This document shows, piece after piece, positions 22,765 through 34,420 of a stretch of 64,000 nucleotides of DNA. This DNA comes from Salvator merianae (lineage: Eukaryota; Chordata; Lepidosauria; Squamata; Teiidae). Position 1 is the first letter of the stretch. The number at the start of each line of letters is the position of its first letter. The notes under the pieces are model-generated. The model did not search any database and had not been told where the DNA came from. It saw only the letters and a program-made list of their open reading frames with translations. The stretch is taken from positions 106,963,510 through 107,027,509 of the forward strand of contig QVOM02000034.1 in assembly GCA_003586115.2 (NCBI GenBank). The letters are read 5' to 3'. Position numbers and translations under genes: made by a program.

Positions 22765-23090
22765 GAAGTGTGACTTTTCTTGCTTGAGGAAGACATGCAA
22801 TTTGTGGAGGCCCAAGCAATTGGGAGCATCTGCAAATCGCCACTAGCTGTGGGCTGCAAAACTATAGTCCACATCTGTACTGGGAGCAGCTGGACTGTTC
22901 CCGGTATGCATCATTCACACCTACTTCCTGGTGTGAACGCTGTCGGCTGTGGTGCAGCTGCAAATGCTGGAAGCTCATTTCCAGGATGTTCCAGCCCTTG
23001 CTGTGTGGATGGCTGCCACACCATAGGGACTGTTCCACCTTGGAATGTTTGGATTCAAACATTCCAAGATGGAAAGTGCGAAAGTGCAAA
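22765..23090. mobile_element. Foldback MITE family N, copy C
   Basis: It has the family words GGGAGCAGCTGGACTG, CTTCCTGGTGTGAACGCTG, GCAAATGCTGG and GGATGGCTGCCAC. A perfect hairpin lies at 23039-23068: CTTGGAATGTTTG, loop GATT, CAAACATTCCAAG. Same orientation as copy B. The left end is not clear. Confidence 0.78.
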
Positions 23091-23789
23091 TCTTTGCAGA
23101 ATCAGAACCATTCTCCATGTGTTTTGCAGCTGCCACTTCATCAGGGTTTTTTTTAACAGGTTTTTTTTTCCTGACTCTTGCATCTGTCTTGCTTCCTGTT
23201 TCTAACTTTGAACTTGCCTAGGACACTTATGTTTGTATTGGCAGAAGGGTTGAGAGTTTTTCTGGAATGTCTGCTTCTGTTGTTCTTCCAGCTTTGTAGC
23301 AGAATAATCCAAAATTGCTAAAGGTGACAGCCAGCTGCTTGTCATATGAAGCATAGCTGCTGTACCTTCATTTTCAAAGATTCTATGTACTATCACCTCT
23401 TTCGTGGTCTGTCAAGGTATTTACAAGTCCTGCTGGACTTAAAAGGCGAGTACTCTCTTTACAGTGAAAGTCACCTGGGTGAGTCTAAAAAACTTACAAA
23501 TAGGCAATGGTTATATTTCACATGCAGCATTTTAAACCAAACTTTCTGGCTCATTGTGAATTATCAGGAATGAGTAGCATGGCTGTGTGCACTGCCAGAT
23601 TATTTCTGCTTCCTCTCCTCCTGTGGTGTGAGTGGAATAAGCAAACTAGAATGCCTAGGCTTCACGTTCTGTCTGAACCAAGGGTCATGGTTTGCTGCTC
23701 CATATTAAACTGTGCTTGCCAGCTAGCCCGAAGCGGTGATGTGTTGTTGTTTTGCTGTTTATGGCTTGTTAAAAAGCAGGAAACCATAA

Positions 23790-24450
23790 TTCCTGGTATG
23801 AACTTTATTTATTCATTTTTAAACATATGCAGTGTGTTTATCTACTACATTTAAAACATTTTTATCCTGTTTCACATTTGTGATCCCAGGGAACATCATG
23901 ACAAAATATTTAAAAAAAAATATGTCAGTCATTTTTTTTTTAAAAAAAAGTCATATAATCAGCACAATAAAACATAACTACTTACAATCAAACCAGTAAT
24001 CCATAATAATACAAGTGATCACATTAGCAGCAAATAAGGATATGTTTAAAGCAGGTGTCATAAAACAGCAGCAGTGTGCACACTTGTGTTGTCCAAAAAT
24101 CTGAGTTCTGGAGCAGAAAAATCCTTCCCTTTAGGTTGATGCCTGCATGTTCACAGCAACTACTACAAAGAAACTCTTATTTGTTGGTTTCAGGCCAGTC
24201 TGTGCTGGAGGGAGCAGGCATACCTATTCTGGAAAATATTCCGGAAGATAATTTCCTTCAGACTGCTGAGGACTTTATACATCACCAGTAGGACTTTCAA
24301 CTTACTTCACTTGTACTGGAAGCCTAAGCAAACTGTTCACCAATGGGGTCACGGTGAACCACTCCAAACTTCCTAGCCTAGCAGCCCAGTCTACAATAGC
24401 TGAAGTTTCTGAATGAGCCTTAAGGTCAGCTCTATCTATTAAGCCAGTCT
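23790..24450 (-). mobile_element. L2-type LINE 3' fragment
   Basis: Near 23800-23930 the sequence reads in antisense like the conserved LINE tail (TTTATTTATTCATTTTTAAA, then ATCCCAGGGAACATC). Further on (24200-24430), broken minus-strand frames give KVLLVMYKVLSSLKE-like text, the end of the L2 RT. It is truncated and heavily decayed. Confidence 0.65.
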
Positions 24451-25894
24451 TTAAAAGAGAAATATGGCCTAAAAATGTTTCATTGAATGCACATCGTTCC
24501 TAGATCCCTCACGACTTCCAAGAGTTGAACCTATATTAATATTTTTAAGAGGAAGTAATGATGACTAATATCTTGTCATTGCAAAAATGTGAATCCTTTG
24601 CGTATCAGAAGAGATGAGGTGGAGTTATTTTAACTAAAGAAGATGCAGAAGGGGGTGATGTTCTTAATAGCAATGCCACCTCTTCCAAAAATGTATTTTC
24701 AATCTTGAAGTCTTTTCTTCAAGCATCCTACAGAAGGCTCCTAAATAATGCAAGGTAGATGAAATCAGAAGCAAGGAGCATATTAAGGACACTATTATTT
24801 TGCTCCCTTCTTCCCCACAGGAGATCAAGCTACATTTTGATATAGAAATGTTGTTTTTCCAATTGGAAAAAGCCAGTAAAAGAGAAGGAAAGGGTGAGGG
24901 AAGGTCACCAGCACTTGGCAAACTAAGGTTCTGTTGATTTTTAGGGCATAGGAGCAGCTTTTCACCTGGACTGCAGCATCCATCTGGGAAAACATATTTT
25001 CTGATAGTTCCAGCTCATGTCTCAACTCTGGCAGCAGATTGCAAAGTATGCTTACTGCATTGTGTAATCCCTTTGGAAAGGGTCTTTCTCATTTTGTATT
25101 TGGCTTGGCCTGTAATAAACATATTCACAGATCACCTGGAGGAATTTTGTTTGGATACAGCTGGTTTCTATGCCATGAATTTCCCAATCTTTAAAATAAA
25201 CTCTAGCTTTGCATCATGCACATCGACTTAATGAGAATTGTCCTGACATAGTGTTTACTTATTGGTGGTGCTGTAGCCTAAACTGAGGCAGTAGTTATTT
25301 ACTTTTATTGGGGAAAAAAGAGAGAGATAGAGAGGGTGGGAGAAACCAAAATCTATGAGGAAGCTGGTAGACTTATCATAACTGTTTTTGTTGAATGTTG
25401 ATTCCTGTTTTCATTGATCTGATTTTATTGTTTTATCCCTTTATAATTTTATTATTATCAACTGTCCTGCAATTCATAATGAAGAATGATGAATAAATAT
25501 ATGTATGCATGTATATGTACTAATAAATAATGATGGAAAACTTGTAATGCTCTGCATTTCAAATGACAAACTCTGCATTTTATAGTATGGGTTATGGATT
25601 TTCACACCTAGCTTTGTTTTTTTTTAATTTTATAATAAATATAAATATCTTTTCCCACGTGGATGTTACCATCCATGTGAAAACATATATGCTATTTTGT
25701 TATATTATTGTATCCTTCTAAATTTAAGTCAATTTTTTTTAATATTCAGTTTTTGCAGATGGTTTTGTGATGGGGATTTTTGTTGGTAGATTAGATGACA
25801 CAAGGTTTTTTGTTGTTGTTGTTTGTTTTGTTTTTGATCAGTTGCAAATATTACAGGCCATCTTGCAGTTTGGACCAGATATCTAGCTCCCATA
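24451..25894. other. Unassigned intron sequence
   Basis: AT-rich with TTATTATTATCA and AATAAATATATG patches near 25440-25530. There is no gene. Confidence 0.5.
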
Positions 25895-26236
25895 AGTCTG
25901 AAGTTATGTTCATGGCTTGTGAAACAATTATCCTGTTCTAATGTGGTATTGACCACACAGCATGGGCACCATCTGCACTGCATGGCCCTTGTCTGATACT
26001 TACCATGGCAGGAGCCAGGAAGCATCCAGCTGCTGCCATGGCAACCGCACAGGCATGTTATGTTGATTACGGCAGCCAAGGTAAGTGTGGGCGCACTCAC
26101 TCCCCGTCTACACAGCTACACAGCTAGGACCAATTGGGAGCAATGTTATGTTGTTCCCGGCTGCTCAGATTGCTGCAAAGTGCAGGTATACTTTGCTAGC
26201 AAGCAATGCTTGCTAGCACAAAGTGTGAACAGGACC
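25895..26236. mobile_element. Foldback MITE family N, diverged copy D
   Basis: The right end AAAGTGTGAACAGGACC matches the family terminus. Internally, GCTGCTGCCATGGCAACCG, CAATTGGGAGCAATG and a palindrome TGCTAGCAAGCAATGCTTGC (26197-26216) fit the pattern of nested foldbacks. The left end is uncertain. Confidence 0.6.
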
Positions 26237-26297
26237 ATATATTGCTGACTAAAAGAGTAATTCCTTCTCTGCTTTGTCTTCCTTGTTTTTTTTATAC

Positions 26298-26958
26298 CTA
26301 GGGTGTGTTCAGACTAGTGATTTTTAAAACCAGCTGAATAAAATGAGTGAATAATTCCTAGGCACATAGGAAAAAGAAGCCTTTGAAACACAGTTACTCA
26401 TTCATTCGATTCATAACTCACCCATAGTCCAGCCTATTTGCTTCAACAGAAAACCTACCATGACTGCAAAGGATGCTGCTCACTGACTGGGCACTGGGTG
26501 TAAAATCCCTGCCTCTTTGCTAAAGCGGTTTCCAACTCTTAACTTCTTAACTGCAAGGGTTTTTTTGTTTGCAAACAAAATCGTTCTGATACTCAAGTCT
26601 CTCTCACTCCCCACTTCTCATTATACAAAGTCTAGCGTGCTTTTTAAGTACATTTCTAAAAGAAGGCAGGATAGGAGTTATTTTTTTAGTTGCACTTTCA
26701 GCTTCCTTTGATCTGTTTAATTGAGTGCAGAAGTTCCCAGTGCCGGATTCCTTCAAGGCTGTGATTGGTGGAGCCACTCCTGGCTCAGTTTTAAGGTGTC
26801 CTGAAAGCTCTTTTCTCCCAGCTGTTGAAGAGTTCCCTCATTACAAGCTTCAAGGCAGGGTAAGGTGAATTTTCTTATTTCTTATTTCTCCACACACACC
26901 CCCGGGGTCAAATTTGCCCAGAAGGCGACTGAAATAGCTAGTCTGAGCGCACCCCTAG
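26298..26958. mobile_element. MITE family R (GGGTGTGTTCAGACTAG ends), copy 1
   Basis: The left end CTAGGGTGTGTTCAGACTAG pairs with the right end CTAGTCTGAGCGCACCCCTAG. TA on both sides is a candidate target duplication. Internal landmarks shared with the copy at 39774: TGCTGCTCACTGAYTGG, CTTAACTKCTTAACTGC and GGCTSTGATTGGTKGAG. It is non-coding. Confidence 0.88.
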
Positions 26959-28877
26959 TTGTAGGCAAAGCTCTTTCACCCTTCCAGACCCCAGCTGTAC
27001 TTTTACTGCCATTTATTTGAACTTCATATTTATATAGACTTTAAAAATAATAGATCCTTCTGAGATTCCTTCCTTTTATTTTTCTCTGGACTCCAGGAAG
27101 AACAGCGTTCCAAATACAAGCAATGCTTTGCAAGCAAAATTTCTCTACTTCAATTTTTACCAACACCATACTGAAGATATTCCTTTCCTTTTCCTCTTTG
27201 CGGCCTTGGCCTAGAAAGCCGCTCCAGACTGTGGCTTAGATGCACCACTAGTGTGGCTTGATATTCAATAATCTTTTGTGTTTTGAGCCTACTGATGCTG
27301 GAATATGACCCTGAACCCAGGCATTGGCTGTTGCAGTAAATTTACTTACTGAATGACAATTGCTTTTCATCCACTCACATTCAATCCTGGCTGTTGGTTC
27401 CCTCGTAAGCATGTATGCTTAAAAAAACATTAACTAGTACCGTATGATGAGATTTTAAAAGAAAATCAAAAGAAACAAAATGCTAATGATCTAAGGATGC
27501 TGTAAATGAATAAGTCCTTGAAGGTGCCTTGCGTGAAAGCTCCGAATTAACAGAAGTTAACGTTAATAGTATCCTTTGTGTCTGCCAGTCCCCGTGACAT
27601 GTTGAGACACATTGAAAAAGAAGTTTCTAACAGAATCGCCAGTTCTCCACCTTCCTGTAATACATTGTTCCCTCTATGCCATGCTGTCTTGACACGTCAG
27701 TGCTGTTTTAGTCTTTGCTCCCTCAGTACAAACTCCTGGCTCTCTCTTGCTCTCATTTTGTTATGTTTTGAGCTTGGTCCCACGGCTCCTTTCAGGCTTG
27801 TCTGTCTCATCCGCACTATATCAATATTATCTGTTGTGGTGGTCCCAGCTGGATCGCATTCTGTTCCCTCTTTTCTCTTGGCTGTCAACAGAGTTTGAAC
27901 AGAAATAAGATTCTTTGCATTTTGCATTAATGCTACTGAAGAATATATAATTTGATACGTGCCTGCGGACAAAAGGACAGAATTGCTCAACAAAAAGCTG
28001 TGAGGCTGTGGGCTGATTCAAACATAAATGTTTTCCTCTGTGGGGTTCCTTTTAGAAATGCCTTCTGTGGCTGAATAACTCTGGAAAATGTTATAACTGA
28101 ATAGGAAATCCATAAGGAATCAAGAACTCTGTTTTTGGATCTCAGCTGAATTTAATATGTCGTGCCTTTCTGCACCGTACCCAAGGAAGTGAGCTAAAAC
28201 AGTAATAGCACTGAAATGGTGCATTTCTGTATACATATTATGTCAGTTATAGTTACCATGAATTTTTAACATAGGCTAAAAGCATTGTCCCAACTCATTA
28301 AAGAATAGTGGCTTGGGAGGCCGGCTAAAGTTATGAATGAGGTGAGAGTTTAACCAGGGGCTTTAGACACCGTGCAAATGCAATAAATAATTAAAATGCG
28401 TTGCTAATACTATCAGTAAAACGTTATAATTATCACTGTCTCATAAATATTTGAAATGGTGAAACAATAACAATGGACATAGAATTTATATTGACGTTTG
28501 TTTTCTGAGACACATGATTTATGAGATGGCGATATATATGATTTATTGATAGTGTTAAGTATGTATCTTACTTATTTCTTGTTTTGGCATACAGTGTCCT
28601 TGTGTTGATGCACCCTTTGGCACGTGGACAGGAGATGGACTGGATATGATGGAAGGCAGTGCTAAGTTGCTGTCCATGGGGGTATGAAAAGATGTCTGGA
28701 GTTGGAATCTTGATGCAGAAGCAGGCGGAAGATTGTTGGGAAGATTTAGGAAAACTAAGTGATAAGGAACTTAGAGGGACACAGGCAGAAAGAAGGGAGC
28801 AGAGTGTGAAGTAGACTAAGAAGGAGGAATCAGAAAAACAAACAAACCCAGATAGATTAAGAGAAGCAGAGAGAAAG
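26959..28877. other. Unassigned intron sequence
   Basis: No element is recognised. The ORF at 27578-27898 shows no motif. Parts of 27970-28450 look low in repeats and could be old unique intron. Confidence 0.5.
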
Positions 28878-29177
28878 AACCTGTTTGCACTTTCAAGCTT
28901 AGAATGATAGACTTCTACTATTCCAAGGTGGGACATTCCCTGCAGTGCGGTGGCCATCCGCACGGCAAGGGCTGAAACAACCCAGAAATGGGCTTCTAGC
29001 ATTCACAGTGCGAATGCTGACCCACCCACCATGACAGCAGCCGTGGAAACATCTGTGAGTGACTCTGCAGCCACACTGCACCACGCTGGGTCCCATTTGC
29101 ACCCAGAAGTAGATGCAAACGCTGCTGACGGGGCGCAGTCCAGGTGCTCCTGGTACAGCTGAAGTGCTAACAGGCCC
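28878..29177. mobile_element. Foldback MITE family N, copy E
   Basis: The ends CCTGTTTGCACTTTC and AAGTGCTAACAGGCCC are inverted. It has ATTCCAAGGTGGGACATTCC, GTGGCCATCCGCACGGCAAG, the palindromic AGCATTCACAGTGCGAATGC, and GGTGCTCCTGGTACAGC. Same orientation as copy A, 300 bp. Confidence 0.85.
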
Positions 29178-29429
29178 AAAGACTGAAGGCAGAAAGGGTG
29201 AATGAGAGACAAGGAGAATTGGAGATGCTCCTAGAAAGGGTGAGTGAGAGAAGACTATCTTCTCAAAGTGCCTAAGAAGTTCCAAATTATAGGAAGAAAT
29301 GAAGCAAGAGGTGAATGGCTGGATAAATGCATTATTTAGTTAAAGTATTATATATCACTTCATCAAGGGTGAAAACAGATAGAAACCACCAAATTTTAAA
29401 ACAGAACGAAACTTAGATGGGTTAAGGAA

Positions 29430-30720
29430 TAGATACTTATTCTTACTGCAAATGCCTGGGTGATTAAATATGTTTTCAACAGGTGCTTAAAAGATGTTAT
29501 GATAGGCACTTCTGAGAGGAAAGCATTCCAGAGTGTAGGCATTACCAGAAAAAAGTCTCTACAGTGGGATACCACAAAATGACATTCTGTAAATGGTGGT
29601 TCCCCTAAAAAGGACTTCTTTAGATGACAGCATTGATCTCATTGGTCTATGACAGATCCAAATTTATTGAGAGATCTATATACCAAGTACAGAACCTTAA
29701 CTCTGACCTGGTAGCTAACTGGCAATGAGTTCAGTTCCTTAAACACAGATGTAATGTGTGCCTGAAGTGGCATGAGATTCAATAACTTGACTGCTCCATT
29801 TTCTACCAGCTGCAAGTTCTGGACCAGGTATAAAGGTAGCCCCACACAGAGTGCATTATAGGAAGGGACCCAAACAGGAAGTTATCAGGGCTTGGACAAG
29901 AGGGGCCAGGCTATCCCTATCCAGGCAGGGGCACAGTTGAAGCTACAGAAGGTCACTTGAGCCTCCAGTGTCAATGATGATTCCAGAAGACCCCCCCCCC
30001 CAGACTGTGTACCTGATCCTTCTGAAAAAGTGCAACCCTCACTAGAACCCCCTTCCTGAACTTGGGAACTTCCTACCCACAGAGTCTCTTTCTTGTCAGG
30101 ATTCAGCCTCAGTTTATTAACCCTCACCCAATCCATCTCTGCATCCAGACACCAGTTCAGGACATTCACAAGCCTCTCCTGATTCAAATGTTAAAAAGAA
30201 ATAGAACTGATGTTGCGTAGTGCTGGTGTCAAACCCACACCCTAGCTTCCAGGTCACAGAGACACAATCACCAATGCAGCTTTCCAAGGTCATCCCCATA
30301 ATTAGGAGCTGAACCACTGCAACACAATTCTACCCATCCACAACTTGCAGAGGCAATCTAAGAAGATACCATGGGCAATGGTGTCAAAAGATGCTGAAAG
30401 ATCAAACAGGACCAAGAAAAGCACACTGTCTTTGTCTCTGTCCTGCAAAAGGTCCATCCATTGGGATGGCCAAGGCTCATTCCATCCCCCAACCAGGCCT
30501 GAAACAAGACTGAAATGAGCCGAGATAGTTGACTTCCTCCAAGAACAACTGCAGCACAGCCACTATCCAATTTACCTTGCTCAAAAAAAAGGGGGGGGCA
30601 CTTGTGACTGGGAAATAATTGGGATAAACCTCTGGGTCTAAGGAGTGTTGTTTCAGCAATGGAAGCACCCCTGCCTCTTTCAAGGCCAGTGGAATCTCCC
30701 TTGGTTTTTGTCACTTCCTT
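29430..30720 (-). mobile_element. L2-type LINE, RT domain and 3' end
   Basis: On the minus strand: EAGVLPLLKQHSLDPEV (near 30630-30680), FLEEVNYLGSFQSCFRPGWG (30480-30545), then NKLRLNPDKKETLWVG (30060-30120) and finally LQLVENGAVKLLNLMPLQAH and ELNSLPVSYQVRVKVLYL (29650-29810). These are consecutive L2 reverse transcriptase blocks. The region between the last RT block and 29430 fits the LINE 3' UTR. A C10/G9 tract (29991-30000, 30590-30600) marks local slippage. It is truncated before the endonuclease, with several stops. Confidence 0.88.
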
Positions 30721-30856
30721 GTTCTCAGCATCCCTTTGGAGACCAGGTATACTTCCACAGGAAAAGCTGACCGCTTGATAGTTTGAATTTTGGTGAGACT
30801 TCTATTTCACTAATATGTAGGTGGAGACAAACCTGGATTGACTGTGAGGCTAGAAA

Positions 30857-31081
30857 ACTGAGGCTATGTTCAGACATAACAAAAGGGGTGACTTGGAGGC
30901 GCCTCATAGAGACAGTGTGTGGCACTCGTGTTCTGAAGTCTACTCTAATCCACTTTTTTTTTTTAGCACAAAATGTACATGAGAAAGGGGAGGGGCAGAC
31001 TGGTGTGTGAAAAATCCCACGTCGAAGCCATCTTTGAGCCACCTCAGAGATGCTTTTATTTGTTGTCTCTGATTACAGCCT
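30857..31081. mobile_element. MITE family Q (GGCTATGTTCAGACA ends), copy 1
   Basis: It starts AGGCTATGTTCAGACATAAC and ends TTGTTGTCTCTGATTACAGCC. Internal words GTGTGTGGCACTCGTGTTCT and GAGGGGCAGACTGG recur in the copies at 33456 and 35745. Confidence 0.8.
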
Positions 31082-31195
31082 AAGTTTAAATGCGTAAAGC
31101 ACAATTAGATAAAAGGAGAGAGGAGGAGCCGCTGTGGAGAATCCCATAAATACATAGTCTGGCAACTTGCAGTGCCCTCGCCCTGTTCCCCACCC

Positions 31196-31249
31196 TTTCC
31201 TTCCCTCCATCCCTCCCCCCTCCCCCTTCCTTCCTTCCTTCCTTCCTTC
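31196..31249. repeat. Polypyrimidine tract with (CCTT)n
   Basis: TTTCCTTCCCTCCATCCCTC-type sequence ends in six CCTT units. Confidence 0.9.
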
Positions 31250-31498
31250 ATTTCCATACAGGGCAAGCTCCTGCAAGTTCCTTGTGACATTATTCTGAAG
31301 GATTTCACCAGATAACTGATAAGTCAAAAACATGTGCAGTGGTAAAAATAGTGCTGGATAGCCAGCATTATTTTTACTACCAAATTAAGCTGCTGATGGA
31401 TAGATAGTGACTGCCCTCATGTAGCATTGGGGCTGCCTGGTAATCCAGCTATTATGCTTGCAAGCTACTGGAATTTCTACCCCTGTATGGCAGTTCTG

Positions 31499-31501
<3 letters not shown>

Positions 31502-31534
<33 letters not shown>
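31502..31534. repeat. (CA)16 microsatellite
   Basis: An uninterrupted AC/CA run. It borders the left edge of the local duplication described next. Confidence 0.95.
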
Positions 31535-31535
<1 letters not shown>

Positions 31536-31537
31536 TA

Positions 31538-33235
31538 CATTACTTTTCTTAGCTTATAAACAAAGTTAATGAAAGTTTAGATTTTACTGGAAACATGTTT
31601 CTTGTTATGGCAATATACATTGGCATAGAGGGAAAGGAAGGTTAGAAGGGGCTTTTAAACTCATGACAATGGTCTACTAGTCTATTTTTTAAAAAAATGT
31701 ATTTCTTTGGCATGTAATCCTGTTTAATTAGATTCCACTCTGTTGTTTCAAGATTCCATAAACCGGAGTCTTTTCTGCCAGCTGCTGAAGCAGGAGTTAC
31801 TGTCTAAATGATATTCACAATGAGTATTTGGAAGGTTTACAATTATACCCTTGCTAATAAGTTGTGTTATTTTCCACAACAATTTTAAGAGCTAATCTTC
31901 AGACGGCATTTTAAAATTAGCTAAAATTCTGTCGAGAGATTTACAAAAATGGTTAGCACGGAGATAATTATGTCACAGTCCTTGGACTCCATCTCTGATT
32001 GTGTGCATAAATCAGAAAATGTCAGCTGTGTTTTCCCTTAATAATTATCCTTGCAGCAATATATTACAGTTTAAATTTCTGCTATAATTTTGCTATGGGT
32101 TTATAAAACACAAGGCAGTTGTTTCTAAAGTTTTGTGGTGATTAAATAATCCAAAGACTTCCCAGAATAACAAGCGATTATCATGTCTAACATTCTAAAT
32201 ATCAATAAGTAGATCAATAAAGGGGGGGGAAGAGTATGCTCCTTGTTGAATTATAAATCCTCTTTGGTTGATGGCAATTGTCTTTTGGAGTGTAAGTGAG
32301 ATTTTAAGAGGATGACTTTGTAAGGCTTACATGTTTACATTTTCACAAGCATTTTCTAAACACGAACAGCTTAGAGTAGCTTCTGTATTGCACTGTTGAG
32401 ACAGATGGCAGCTTCTTGAAATTCAAATTAGGTATTCAGAATGCAAGTTCTGGATCCTCAGTGCTTTTAAAATTTAGAACTGAAGGAGCCTTCATTGGGT
32501 GGCACTAAATAAAAATTATAAGTGCTGTTGTGTGTGCCTTATGAAATGTATCACTTTGGGGGAAGGGCTTAAAATCAGATGCTGTTTTATAGCAGGTCTG
32601 TCCATTAGATTTTGCAACGGACCACCCATGGGTGCCATATACTTATCAGAGCCTTTCCAAAACCCTGCAGCTTTATGGTTCATACCAAAGATATCAATGC
32701 CATCTTCAGTTTTTTACTAGTTTGAAGTGGATTGCATTGTTAAAACTGCGTGCATTCATTTCATGTCATGGTAGCAGTATGTTTTTACAGTTTAGTCCCG
32801 GGACAGTTGAATGACCTGTGATTTGCTGGCAGTGTGGAGGAAATCCTATGTCAATGCCTTGGATGTGAATTGTATTACTTCTTAACTTCTAAACAAAGCT
32901 TAATGAAACCTTGGATTTTGCAGGAAACAACATGTTTCTTGTTTTGGCAATATACACTGGCATAAAGAGAAAAGAAGGTCAGAAGAGGGTTTTAAACTCA
33001 TGACCGTGGTCTATTAGTCTATTTTTTAGTAAAAAAAAAAATTCTTTGACATGCAATCCTGTTTAATTAGAAACCAAAGATATCAATGTCATTTTCAGTT
33101 TTTTACTGCTTTGAAGTTGGTTGCATTGTTAAAACTTCTGTGAGTTCATTTCACGGTAGCAGTATGTTCTTACAGTTTACTCCCAGGGCACTTGAATGAC
33201 CTGTGATTTGCTGACACCATGGAGAAACTCCAATG
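31538..33235 (+). repeat. Local tandem duplication with internal deletion
   Basis: Segment X (31538-31732) recurs as X' (32872-33071), and segment Y (32694-32850) recurs as Y' (33073-33235), all in direct orientation. Examples: GGAAACATGTTTCTTGTTAT against GGAAACAACATGTTTCTTG; CCAAAGATATCAATGCCATC against CCAAAGATATCAATGTCATT; GAATGACCTGTGATTTGCTG in both Y copies. The order is X-M-Y-X'-Y', so the duplicate lacks the 961-bp middle M (31733-32693). The copies differ by roughly 10-15 percent plus small indels by eye, so the event is old. Confidence 0.9.
31780..32350. other. Candidate conserved noncoding block
   Basis: This is repeat-poor, AT-rich sequence dense in TAAT-type words (CCTTAATAATTATCCTTGC, GGAGATAATTATGTCACAG, GCTATAATTTTGC) and without frame bias. 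That texture is typical of deeply conserved vertebrate intronic elements. It is an inference from appearance only. The block lies wholly within the middle segment M that is absent from the adjacent duplicate. Confidence 0.35.
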
Positions 33236-33455
33236 AAAAAGTGATATAGTCTTTATATTCTTCCTTTTCTGTGTCTGACGACAGCCATTTGCGACAGGTG
33301 ACTGCAGAATCCTGATAGTCCTACTGCTCTTAGAAACAATTTTCTTCAGTCTTAGACATGGGTCTTTCACGAGAACAGGTACCTGATGCTTATGTTGCAT
33401 GGATTGGATCCTGCACATGAATAAGGCCATGATACAGGGAAGCAGGGTGACCACT

Positions 33456-33690
33456 CTAAGGTCACATTCACACACAGAGTAAAAACAAACCAAAAAACCC
33501 TTAAGTACCTCTGAGGCAGCTTAGAGATTGTCCACAGTTGGGATCATTTATACACCACTCTGCCCTTTCCCCACTGAACATTCTAGGCTAAAAAAAAAGG
33601 TGGCTTAAAGATGGACTAAGAACATGAGTGCCACACACTACTGTCTTTAAGGTGTTTTTGAGCCACTTTTTGTCATATGTGAATGCAGCT
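33456..33690. mobile_element. MITE family Q, copy 2 (reverse)
   Basis: In reverse complement it reads GCATTCACATATGACAAAAA, TGTGTGGCACTCATGTTCT and AGAATGTTCAGTGGGG, matching copies 1 and 3. The other end is GGTCACATTCACACACAGAG. Confidence 0.78.
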
Positions 33691-34420
33691 TTGTTTCCAT
33701 CTAGGCAGATTAGTTCCTGGAGTGATGTCCTTCATTTTGGGTGGATAGAAGCAAAGAGTCCAGTTTTGTCCTGTTCCTACCATCCATATTCTACAGTTCC
33801 AGTCTTTCTAAAAAAACTTGCCAGAGATTTAAATAGGACAATTCTACACATTCTGCTTTTAGCTTTAAAATGGTTCCCAAAGCAGCATGTTATAAAAATA
33901 GTTTGTGTGCATATTATCTGTGTATTTTTATAGAAATGTTTCTCAGATTCCTCTGAACATTTTCCCAATTTACCACTGAAGAAGCCCTAGACAGTATGGC
34001 TGGTGCCTTTGAAGTAATCTCCACAGCAGCACTGGGGCAAGATGGGTATCTGTAGTGGCAACCAGAAAAGCTATAACATAAATCTTTAACATGCTTCATG
34101 GTGCAAAGTGTGATCTGAGAAGGGTCGTATGAGATGGGGTAAATCACTGTCTCCAGTTAAGATGATAATGAAAGAAGCTCCCACAGGGTTAATAAGATTA
34201 GGCTCTACTCTGTGCTTTCATGAAGTCAGATAATACAGAAGTGTACTGAGAAAAAGAAGCAATCAGAGAGCTGTCTAAAATATAATCATGCAACAGTTAG
34301 CCAAGTCATTGTCCGACACTACCAGAAAGTAGACAACACTTTGCAAAGCAAGGTGTGGAGCAAATATACAGGAAAATGAGGTAGCTCTTTACATTGGGAA
34401 ACATACTTTTAAGAACTTCA
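33691..34420. other. Unassigned intron sequence
   Basis: Nothing is recognised. Confidence 0.5.
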
